DNA of 7,793 bases from an uncultured Treponema sp. Lineage in GTDB: Bacteria > Spirochaetota > Spirochaetia > Treponematales > Treponemataceae. The notes below the pieces were generated by a model. The model was given only the letters and a program-made list of their open reading frames with translations, was not told where the DNA came from and made no database searches. Shown here piece after piece: positions 1 through 5,198 of the stretch (the first letter of the stretch is position 1; each line of letters begins with the position of its first letter). The DNA lies in contig CALBGU010000056.1 in the NCBI GenBank assembly GCA_937893155.1, positions 1 through 7,793 of the forward strand. Direction: 5' to 3'. A program made the position numbers and the translations under genes.

Positions 1-127
1 TACGCAGAAAACTATACTATGGGAAAAACGATTGCACGCAGGAGAAAATATTTCCAACTCAATTTCAGATAATACAACGTATTCGACAATGAATGATTTT
101 ATAGCCACGTTAGAAAATTTTTGCTGA
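1..127 (+). CDS. Possible 3' end of a gene entering from the left edge (partial)
   Basis: A frame opening at base 2 runs 41 codons to a TGA at 125-127 and ends in a plausible helix-like tail (STMNDFIATLENFC). It converges on the methyltransferase gene, and the hairpin at 166-200 could close both transcripts. The evidence is weak. The first plus frame is open to a TAA at 70-72, the third to a TGA at 90-92, and a minus-strand frame is open from about 162 to the window edge. I recognise no family in any of them. I prefer this frame only because it is the longest plus-strand one, has a natural-looking C-terminus and stops just before a terminator-like hairpin. Confidence 0.3.
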   Translation, partial: TQKTILWEKRLHAGENISNSISDNTTYSTMNDFIATLENFC

Positions 128-160
128 AACGTAATTTTCTCTATCGCTAAAATAATTCTC

Positions 161-200
161 ACAAAAACTAAGCCTTTGTACTAATCGCTAGGGCTTAGTT
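161..200 (-). terminator. Rho-independent terminator of the R-M operon
   Basis: Bases 166-174 (AACTAAGCC) and 192-200 (GGCTTAGTT) form a perfect 9-bp stem. Read on the minus strand, the stem is followed by TTTTTGTG, a typical T-run. It begins 3 bases past the methyltransferase stop codon. The loop is long (17 nt), which lowers the expected strength. On the plus strand the hairpin is followed by TATTAG, so it could weakly terminate the convergent left-edge frame too. Confidence 0.7.
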
Positions 201-202
201 TA

Positions 203-1345
203 TTAGTAATTCGTAATCAATAAATGCTGAACATTTTTATTATTACGGTTCATAAAGCTCACAAGATACTTTTTATCAAATATTCTTATATTCAGGTTTT
301 TATTTTTATACAAAGAAAGAATATAAGGTGTACTTTTTATAATTAACATAAACTTTGCTTCGCACTCGCTTTGCAAATAATCTGCCAAACGTTTTTGGTC
401 TGCTTTGTCAAACGTATTTCTTGCATAAGTGTTAAACTCCGTATCATACGGTGGGTCAAGAAAGATAAAATCATTTTTCATAGGTTTGTTAGCCCTCAAA
501 AAATCTTCAAAATCAAGATTAAAAAACTCAGTTTTAGAAAGTTTGTCTGCTAATTTTTGAGAGCGATAATATTCCAGCTTTTTGTTCAAAGTCTTTGCAT
601 TATAGCCAATTCCACCATAAGGAACATTGAACGATCCTTTTGCATTGTAACGAAACATTCCACTATAGCAATAATTACGTATAAACAAAAATAATGCAGT
701 ATGAAGACTGTTATTTATCGTACAGATATTCTCATCATTGTACAAATCACGAAAATACATATATGTACCGCTTAAAAAGCCCGTTTGTATATTCAAAGAT
801 ATATCATTATCAGAAAGTAAAGAAAGTTTCCTTTCTAATTTGTTCATTCTCACAATTTTATCAAATAGGTTTTTCTTTATTTCTCTTATAAAGCTTTCTT
901 GATTTGGAAAAATATTTCTATGTATTGCAGATAATTCTTTTTCACAAGCGGAGAATATACTTGAGAATAAATCTGAAACAAATTTCTTAGAAAAATCCAT
1001 ATTTCTGTTTATCCTGTATTTATCAGCAAATTCTTTATGAATTTCTACAAAATTTCCAATTTCTTGCCATATTATCATCATATTTGCAGAATAATCAAAA
1101 AATGCTTTATCTTTTGATTTTATCGCATTATATAAATCAATAAGTTCTCTTGATTTATCATTGATAACATATTTCTTTGCATTTATCGCAGTGAAAACAG
1201 AGCCACCTCCAACAAATGGCTCATAAAAGTTTTCAAAGTTTGGTAAATTTCCAAGAATAATCGGCAATTCTTTTTCTTTTCCGCCTGCCCACTTTATAAT
1301 GGGAGTCAATTTTTCAATGCAATCATTACATTCAAACAGTGTCAT
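203..1345 (-). CDS. D12-class DNA amino-methyltransferase (adenine type) of a type II R-M system
   Basis: This 380-aa enzyme should transfer a methyl group from S-adenosylmethionine to an exocyclic amino group (N6-adenine by family, N4-cytosine not excluded), protecting host sites from the neighbouring endonuclease. Motif X is KWAGGK at residues 18-23. Motif I is FVGGGSV at 44-50, with the acidic INDKSRE stretch following at 61-67. The D12 hallmark SGMFRYN..GSFNVPYGG is at 228-245, and the catalytic motif IV DPPY is at 297-300. The order X-I-IV is that of Dam/DpnM-like alpha enzymes. At 380 aa it is longer than Dam (about 280). The extra length is mostly a helical, lysine-rich segment at about 85-190, probably part of target recognition. 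It is the second gene of the operon: its ATG overlaps the endonuclease stop by ATGA and has a strong AGGAAA Shine-Dalgarno, suggesting translational coupling. All key motifs look intact. The target sequence cannot be read from the protein. Confidence 0.92.
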   Translation of the reverse strand: MTLFECNDCIEKLTPIIKWAGGKEKELPIILGNLPNFENFYEPFVGGGSVFTAINAKKYVINDKSRELIDLYNAIKSKDKAFFDYSANMMIIWQEIGNFVEIHKEFADKYRINRNMDFSKKFVSDLFSSIFSACEKELSAIHRNIFPNQESFIREIKKNLFDKIVRMNKLERKLSLLSDNDISLNIQTGFLSGTYMYFRDLYNDENICTINNSLHTALFLFIRNYCYSGMFRYNAKGSFNVPYGGIGYNAKTLNKKLEYYRSQKLADKLSKTEFFNLDFEDFLRANKPMKNDFIFLDPPYDTEFNTYARNTFDKADQKRLADYLQSECEAKFMLIIKSTPYILSLYKNKNLNIRIFDKKYLVSFMNRNNKNVQHLLITNY

Positions 1346-2169
1346 TTTAATTTCCTATTTGAATCGGGCAAATATGCTTTTTTGATTTTATTTAAAGCAG
1401 TGATTATTAAGTTTGCATTTTTCTTATACTCATCGATTACAATGTCATATCCATTTTGAGCTTTACAAATCATATTCCAAAAATCAGAACTTATTAAAAG
1501 CTCTTCTCTTGAGAAAAACTGCAAAACTCTTCCTTGATTCCACTCATTTCCCTCGCCATAACGATTGTATGCAGTAGCAAAATAGATTTTTACCTTTTCT
1601 TCAGAACCAAGTGTGTTTGTGAGAATGCAATATTGTTCCAAAAGAGCTTCTTTTTCAGAGCGAGCCTTTTTGTTGTCCAAATCTCCGCCAATTTTCAGCT
1701 CAATCAAATAGTGCATTCCATTTTCTGGGTCTTTCAAACAATAATCACTTTCGTGTCGTTTCGTGATTTTATCATTCTCATTTGAATACTTTGCAATTCC
1801 CGTGTAATCACAAATCGCAGGAACACGAGCATGTCGTTTGTACTCTTCTAAGATTTTCGCAATATAAGTCCTCTGTTCTCCGTATAAAACACCCTCTACA
1901 TGTTGCGTAACGTCGTAATTTATACCTGCAATGTTAATCGCCATTGACTCAAGCATATTGCCCAAACTTGAATCAAGAGAACGAACAAGAGCAGAGTAAT
2001 ATTGAATCTCAGGACCAAGCGCAGAAATAAAGATATTGTGAATTTTTGAGTTTATCACGCCGTTTTCATTATGAAGTTCTGAAATATGTTTATCGCAAAA
2101 TCCGCTTGCATAGCATTCTACGGAATTTTTTACAATCGCTCTTATCGCCCTTTCTTTATCTACCGTCAT
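1342..2169 (-). CDS. Type II restriction endonuclease, TdeIII-like (PD-(D/E)XK fold)
   Basis: This 275-aa protein is the first gene of the R-M operon and should cleave unmethylated target DNA. The probable active site is a PD-(D/E)XK core: an acidic residue near D142 (HESDYCL), then E157-L-K159 in a hydrophobic strand (HYLIELK), followed by the polar loop GGDLDNKKARSEK at 161-173. An upstream helix, SLDSSLGNMLES at 64-75, carries an acidic residue (E74) where many such nucleases have one. The ELKxGGDLDNKKA stretch and the later ATAYNRYGEGNEW (198-210) match my memory of the TdeIII family, described as cutting GGNCC. That match is from memory, not a search. Being paired with a methyltransferase independently supports restriction activity. 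The ATG at 2169 has no clear Shine-Dalgarno, unlike the methyltransferase, which may keep nuclease synthesis low. No frameshift is apparent. Alternative: another PD-(D/E)XK restriction family. Confidence 0.75.
   Translation of the reverse strand: MTVDKERAIRAIVKNSVECYASGFCDKHISELHNENGVINSKIHNIFISALGPEIQYYSALVRSLDSSLGNMLESMAINIAGINYDVTQHVEGVLYGEQRTYIAKILEEYKRHARVPAICDYTGIAKYSNENDKITKRHESDYCLKDPENGMHYLIELKIGGDLDNKKARSEKEALLEQYCILTNTLGSEEKVKIYFATAYNRYGEGNEWNQGRVLQFFSREELLISSDFWNMICKAQNGYDIVIDEYKKNANLIITALNKIKKAYLPDSNRKLK
1351..1356 (-). promoter_or_regulatory. Ribosome binding site of the methyltransferase, inside the endonuclease gene
   Basis: On the minus strand AGGAAA sits 5 bases before the methyltransferase ATG. 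It lies inside the last codons of the endonuclease, and the ATGA overlap follows. This fixes the methyltransferase start and indicates that ribosomes can both re-initiate and enter afresh there. Confidence 0.7.
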
Positions 2170-2189
2170 AGTCTAATACCAAGTAAAAA

Positions 2190-2221
2190 ATGTTTTATAT
2201 CTCAAGTTGTGTATAAAACAT
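2190..2221. promoter_or_regulatory. 10-bp inverted repeat in the endonuclease leader (candidate operator or leader hairpin)
   Basis: ATGTTTTATA at 2190-2199 is perfectly complementary to TATAAAACAT at 2212-2221, with a 12-base spacer. It lies downstream of the predicted minus-strand start point, so it would be transcribed into the 5' leader of the endonuclease message, or bind a repressor as a roadblock. The upstream gene itself lacks an obvious ribosome binding site. Confidence 0.5.
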
Positions 2222-2254
2222 AAGAATATTATGCTTAATATACATAATATTCTT
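2222..2254. promoter_or_regulatory. 12-bp perfect inverted repeat, likely operator over the R-M promoter
   Basis: AAGAATATTATG at 2222-2233 and CATAATATTCTT at 2243-2254 are perfect inverse complements around a 9-base spacer. The minus-strand -10 hexamer (2237-2242) falls exactly inside that spacer, and the right arm lies in the -35/-10 spacer. A dimeric HTH protein bound here would block the endonuclease-methyltransferase promoter. The adjacent divergent Xre protein is the obvious candidate, by inference. Confidence 0.6.
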
Positions 2255-2265
2255 GGTATTTTCAA
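2237..2265 (-). promoter_or_regulatory. Predicted sigma-70-type promoter for the endonuclease-methyltransferase operon
   Basis: On the minus strand, TTGAAA (2265-2260, 5 of 6 to consensus) is separated by exactly 17 bases from TATATT (2242-2237, 5 of 6). The expected start is near 2230, giving a leader of about 60 bases before the endonuclease ATG at 2169. I found no equally good plus-strand promoter for the divergent regulator. TTGTGT at 2207-2212 with TATGCT at 2230-2235 is a weak option. Confidence 0.6.
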
Positions 2266-2332
2266 TAGCAAACACATTAGATACTTGTTAAACCGTGTCT
2301 TTTTTTATCGAAATTAGTCAAAATTTATTATC

Positions 2333-2677
2333 ATGACAACTCAACAAATTTTCATAAATAATCTAAAAAAATACAGAAAACAAGCAGGATTTACACAATC
2401 ACAACTTGCGGTTTTGATAGATAAAAGTTTTAATTATATAAATGGAATTGAATGCGGTGTTTCTTTTCCGCCTCCAGACGTGATAGATAAAATTACAGAA
2501 ACTCTAAAAATAAAGCCTATGCAGCTTTTCGATGAAAATTGTTGTGTACAAAATTTGGTAAACTCTAATAAAGATGATTTTATAGAAAGCCTTTCGCAAA
2601 AAATATTTTGTAAAATAGAACCTTCTCTAAAAAATGATATTGCGAATGGAATAAAAACTGTTTTAAACGATAAATAA
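2333..2677 (+). CDS. Xre-family HTH transcriptional regulator, candidate controller of the R-M operon
   Basis: This 114-aa protein has an N-terminal Xre/Cro-type five-helix DNA-binding domain at about residues 7-67. The helix-turn-helix is FTQSQLAVLIDKSFNYINGIECG (20-42), and the following segment FPPPDVIDKITETLKI (45-60) is typical of the family. The remaining 45 residues are polar and may form a C-terminal dimerisation helix. Classical R-M controller proteins are about 70-100 aa and essentially only the HTH domain, so this one is slightly long. It is transcribed divergently from the endonuclease, with three dyads in the shared gap, which suggests it sets R-M expression and perhaps its own. 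The ATG is preceded by TTATTATC with no Shine-Dalgarno, and a TAG at 2315-2317 prevents a longer start, so initiation may be weak. It could instead be an unrelated regulator that merely sits next to the module. Confidence 0.85.
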   Translation: MTTQQIFINNLKKYRKQAGFTQSQLAVLIDKSFNYINGIECGVSFPPPDVIDKITETLKIKPMQLFDENCCVQNLVNSNKDDFIESLSQKIFCKIEPSLKNDIANGIKTVLNDK

Positions 2678-2709
2678 AAACCGCCTGCTCAAGTGTATGG
2701 CAAGCGGTT
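2672..2709 (-). terminator. Terminator of the chemoreceptor gene (shared with the convergent regulator)
   Basis: AACCGC at 2679-2684 pairs with GCGGTT at 2704-2709, extended across one mismatch by TGC (2686-2688) with GCA (2700-2702). On the minus strand the stem is followed by TTTATTTATCG, continuing the T-rich arm, a good rho-independent signal 36 bases past the chemoreceptor stop. The plus-strand regulator stops just 1 base before the stem, but no T-run follows on that strand. Confidence 0.7.
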
Positions 2710-2744
2710 CTGTATCATTGAGTAAAAATCTACCGTATCGGCAC

Positions 2745-4847
2745 TTACACCGTGAACAAATCGATTTGACTACCGATTTGACCAACAGCGGATTCTACGC
2801 TATTAGCGATTTCGTTGAGCGAATTACTTGAGTCGCGGATATTGTCTGCGCTCGCGCTAATCTTCTCCATACTCTGCCTAATAACGCCCGTCGTGTCGCG
2901 AAGCTGGTCAACTTCAACCAAAATGCTCTTGTTTCCCTCCGCCATTTCGTGAGAAGCCGCACGAACCTCGCTCGTGTTGTCGTTCATAAGTTTGAGCGCG
3001 TCGCCGATTTGCTTTGAACCTTCCTGCTGCTCTTCCATCGCCGATTTTATCTGCAAAACAAGCTGCTGCGTCGTCAAAATCGACGTGTTCACCGCCTCAA
3101 ACGAATCGCTCGACGCTTTTGACGCAGTTACCACATCGTTAATCGACCCCTCGATTTTCTTCAACTCGTCGCGAATCGTCTTTGACTGCTCGCTTGACGT
3201 TTCAGACAATTTGCGGATTTCCTCTGCGACCACGCTAAAGCCACGCCCCGCATCTCCCGCGTGCGCCGCCTCAATCGCCGCATTCATCGCCAGCATATTC
3301 GTTTGACTTGCAATATCGCTAATCGTCTTGTTTGCGTTCTGCAATGCCTTCGACTGCTCCTCGATGTTCTTAATGCGCGCATTCACATCTTTTTGCCGCT
3401 TAATGCCGTCTTCTGCACTCTGCGTCAAGCCGTTGAAACTATCCGCCATGTGCCCGACGCTCACATTCACGCTGCGGATATTGCCAATCATCTCTTCCAC
3501 CGCCGCGCTCGCCTGCGTAACGCCCGAAGACTGCGTTTCAATCATCTTTTCAAGGCTTTCAATATTCTGCGAAATCTCCTCAACCGCGCCCGCCGTTTCC
3601 GACACACTAGCCGCCTGATTTTCCACCTGTGAACCGATGTTCTCAAGGTCAGAAATAATCGCCTGAATAGATTTACCGTTTTCCTCAATTCTCGCCTGCA
3701 AACCGACATTGACCTCGCCGAGCATCGCCTTTGAATCCTTTACACCGCTGACAATCGTGCGCAATTTCGTCATAAACGCATTGAAACCGTCGCCGAGCGC
3801 ACCGATTTCGTTTTTGCTCTTCACGATGATTTGCTTCGTCAAATCCGCTTCACCTGCCGCAATGTCGCGGATAGAGTTTCGCACCACGCGAAGCGGCGCA
3901 ACTGCGATGAACAAAAGAGCTGAACATATTCCCGAAATAACGATTCCGACGATAATACTGATAATGATAACAATCGTTCTCAGCTGGTTTCCCGCCTCCG
4001 CAATTTGCGACTGCGGAATCGTGAGAATCGCGCTCCACGGCGTTCCAGCAACGGGCGTGTAAGAAGCAAACGTTTTTACTCCGTCCGCATCATAATAATA
4101 ACCCTCGCCGACCTCGCCCGCGCACGCTTTCGCCGCGATTTTGTCAAGTCCGCGATAGCCAGCCTTGTCGCTGTAAGACAAATCCATATATTTTGCGACT
4201 CCGCGAATATGCGAAATCAAAACGCCGTTTGAACCGACCAAAATCGCTTTTCCCGACTTTCCCATCGTAAGCTCGCCAATCATCTTGTCGATTTCGTCGA
4301 GTTTAACCGCACCTGCAAACACACCGATAAGCTCCTTTTGCGCATTGAATGCAGGGCGGGCAATGTAATAGCACACACTGCCGTCAAGCTGAAAATCGAT
4401 GTTCGACACAAATTGCTTTTGACGGTCGCTCATTATCGAACGGAAAAACGGCTTTGAAATCACCGTAATCGTCTTGCCGTCGCTTGAATGTCCAACGCCG
4501 TCGGGAGTGCAGAACATCACATAATTAAACAGCGGATTGCGGATATTTTCGTGGCTCAAAAGCCAAGAGATAATATCTTCTGCATTGCCCGCTTTTGTAA
4601 CGTCGTTGTCGGAATAAATGCGCAGGTCATTTATCAGCACTTCGTTCCAATATTGGATTTTGCCAGCGTCTTCGGCGATAACTTTTTCGCTGAAATCAGA
4701 ATAATCGTTCTGAGAGCCGTTTTTTGCCACGCGCACGGTCAAAAAAATCTGCACCGCAAACGTTAAAACAAGCACCGCCAAAATATTCAGCGAAAACTGC
4801 ACTGCAAGATGTTTGTATTTCTTTTTATTTTCAATGCCCTCGTCCAT
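2745..4847 (-). CDS. Methyl-accepting chemotaxis protein, dCache-HAMP-MA type
   Basis: This 700-aa transmembrane receptor senses a small ligand outside the inner membrane and controls CheA kinase through CheW. A short cytoplasmic N-terminus (1-16) precedes membrane span 1 at about 17-39. An extracytoplasmic region follows at about 40-290; its pattern (SDRQKQFVSNI around 140-150, RPAFNAQKELIGVFAGAV at 164-181, KAILVGSNGVLISH at 200-213) fits a dCache_1 sensor. Membrane span 2 is at about 291-316, a HAMP linker at about 316-370, and then a long coiled-coil signalling domain. The highly conserved hairpin tip is at about 511-549 (DIASQTNMLAMNAAIEAAHA, then GRGFSVVAEEIRKLSE). The C-terminus (GSQIDLFTV) has no CheR-tethering pentapeptide, as in many receptors. 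The start is supported by GAGGAA 9 bases upstream. Its upstream region is the 41-bp repeat array. The ligand is unknown; the neighbouring peptide-binding lipoprotein makes peptides or amino acids a guess only. Confidence 0.95.
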   Translation of the reverse strand: MDEGIENKKKYKHLAVQFSLNILAVLVLTFAVQIFLTVRVAKNGSQNDYSDFSEKVIAEDAGKIQYWNEVLINDLRIYSDNDVTKAGNAEDIISWLLSHENIRNPLFNYVMFCTPDGVGHSSDGKTITVISKPFFRSIMSDRQKQFVSNIDFQLDGSVCYYIARPAFNAQKELIGVFAGAVKLDEIDKMIGELTMGKSGKAILVGSNGVLISHIRGVAKYMDLSYSDKAGYRGLDKIAAKACAGEVGEGYYYDADGVKTFASYTPVAGTPWSAILTIPQSQIAEAGNQLRTIVIIISIIVGIVISGICSALLFIAVAPLRVVRNSIRDIAAGEADLTKQIIVKSKNEIGALGDGFNAFMTKLRTIVSGVKDSKAMLGEVNVGLQARIEENGKSIQAIISDLENIGSQVENQAASVSETAGAVEEISQNIESLEKMIETQSSGVTQASAAVEEMIGNIRSVNVSVGHMADSFNGLTQSAEDGIKRQKDVNARIKNIEEQSKALQNANKTISDIASQTNMLAMNAAIEAAHAGDAGRGFSVVAEEIRKLSETSSEQSKTIRDELKKIEGSINDVVTASKASSDSFEAVNTSILTTQQLVLQIKSAMEEQQEGSKQIGDALKLMNDNTSEVRAASHEMAEGNKSILVEVDQLRDTTGVIRQSMEKISASADNIRDSSNSLNEIANSVESAVGQIGSQIDLFTV

Positions 4848-4856
4848 ATTTTTCCG

Positions 4857-4862
4857 TTCCTC
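4857..4862 (-). promoter_or_regulatory. Ribosome binding site of the chemoreceptor
   Basis: GAGGAA on the minus strand lies 9 bases before the ATG at 4847, with a second purine patch, CGGAAAAA, closer in. The site sits between the gene and the repeat array, which ends 22 bases further upstream at 4884, so array hairpins in a leader RNA could affect its access. Confidence 0.6.
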
Positions 4863-4883
4863 AAATCGTTATTGCTAAAAATC

Positions 4884-5170
4884 TTCAGGATTTCCCTGAA
4901 ACCTTATTTTCTTCAAAAACACACTTCGGGATTTTCCGCAAGGCTCACTTTCTTCAAAAGCACAATTCGGGATTTTCCGCAAGGCTCACTTTTCTCAAAA
5001 GCAAGATTCGGGATTTTCCGCAAACCTCACTTTCCTCAAAAGCACGCTTCGGGATTTTCCCGAAACCTCATTTTCTTCAAAAGCACGCTTCGGGATTTTC
5101 CCGAAACCTCATTTTCTTCAAAAGCACACTTCGGGATTTTCCGCAAACCTCATTTTCTTCTAAAGCAGCC
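4884..5170. repeat. Seven tandem copies of a 41-bp hairpin-bearing repeat
   Basis: Units start at 4884, 4925, 4966, 5007, 5048, 5089 and 5130, each exactly 41 bases. The plus-strand pattern is TTCGGGATTTTCC(CG or GC)AA, then (A/G)(C/G)CTCA(T/C)TTTC(T/C)TCAAAAGCA plus two variable bases. Units at 5048 and 5089 contain a perfect 7-bp hairpin, TTCGGGA-TTT-TCCCGAA. The most diverged unit, at 4884, keeps a 6-bp stem (TTCAGG/CCTGAA) through changes on both sides. The other four carry CGCAA and break the stem. Units 1 and 2 share an AAGGCTCAC variant and units 4-6 an AAACCTCAT variant, suggesting growth by local duplication. The period is not a multiple of 3 and no coding frame is credible. The array fills the gap between the binding protein's 3' end and the chemoreceptor's 5' end. 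Its function is unknown; it could be a leader element, a structural repeat or a variable-number locus. Confidence 0.95.
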
Positions 5171-5198
5171 TATGCTTATAAATCAGCCTATGGCTGCT
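5164..5198 (-). terminator. Hairpin at the end of the peptide-binding protein gene, possible weak terminator
   Basis: AGCAGCC (5164-5170) and GGCTGCT (5192-5198) are perfectly complementary across a 21-base loop, overlapping the stop codon and the last repeat unit. On the minus strand only TTTAG follows, so the T-run is poor. The 9-base word CAGCCTATG also occurs twice directly (5167-5175 and 5184-5192). Termination here would be inefficient at best, leaving read-through into the chemoreceptor possible. Confidence 0.4.

Larger units (their letters stand above)
2175..2260. repeat. Outer 9-bp inverted repeat enclosing two hairpins in the divergent R-M promoter region
   Basis: AATACCAAG at 2175-2183 and CTTGGTATT at 2252-2260 are perfect inverse complements 68 bases apart. 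Between them lie two further perfect dyads, 2190-2221 and 2222-2254, directly abutting. Together the set could fold as a three-way junction in single-stranded form, with the last 3 bases of the second hairpin shared by the outer stem. More conservatively, the arms are spaced half-sites for a dimeric regulator. Confidence 0.55.

Noticed and set aside
3261..3632. Several plus-strand frames of up to 123 codons opposite the chemoreceptor
   Set aside because: They are antisense shadows of a well-supported gene, rich in R, H and A from reversed codons, with no recognisable domains.
4884..5170. Possible CRISPR array or integron attC array
   Set aside because: Units abut with no unique spacers, so it is not CRISPR. 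Units are only 41 bp with no integrase-type core sites or cassette genes between them, so it is not an integron array.
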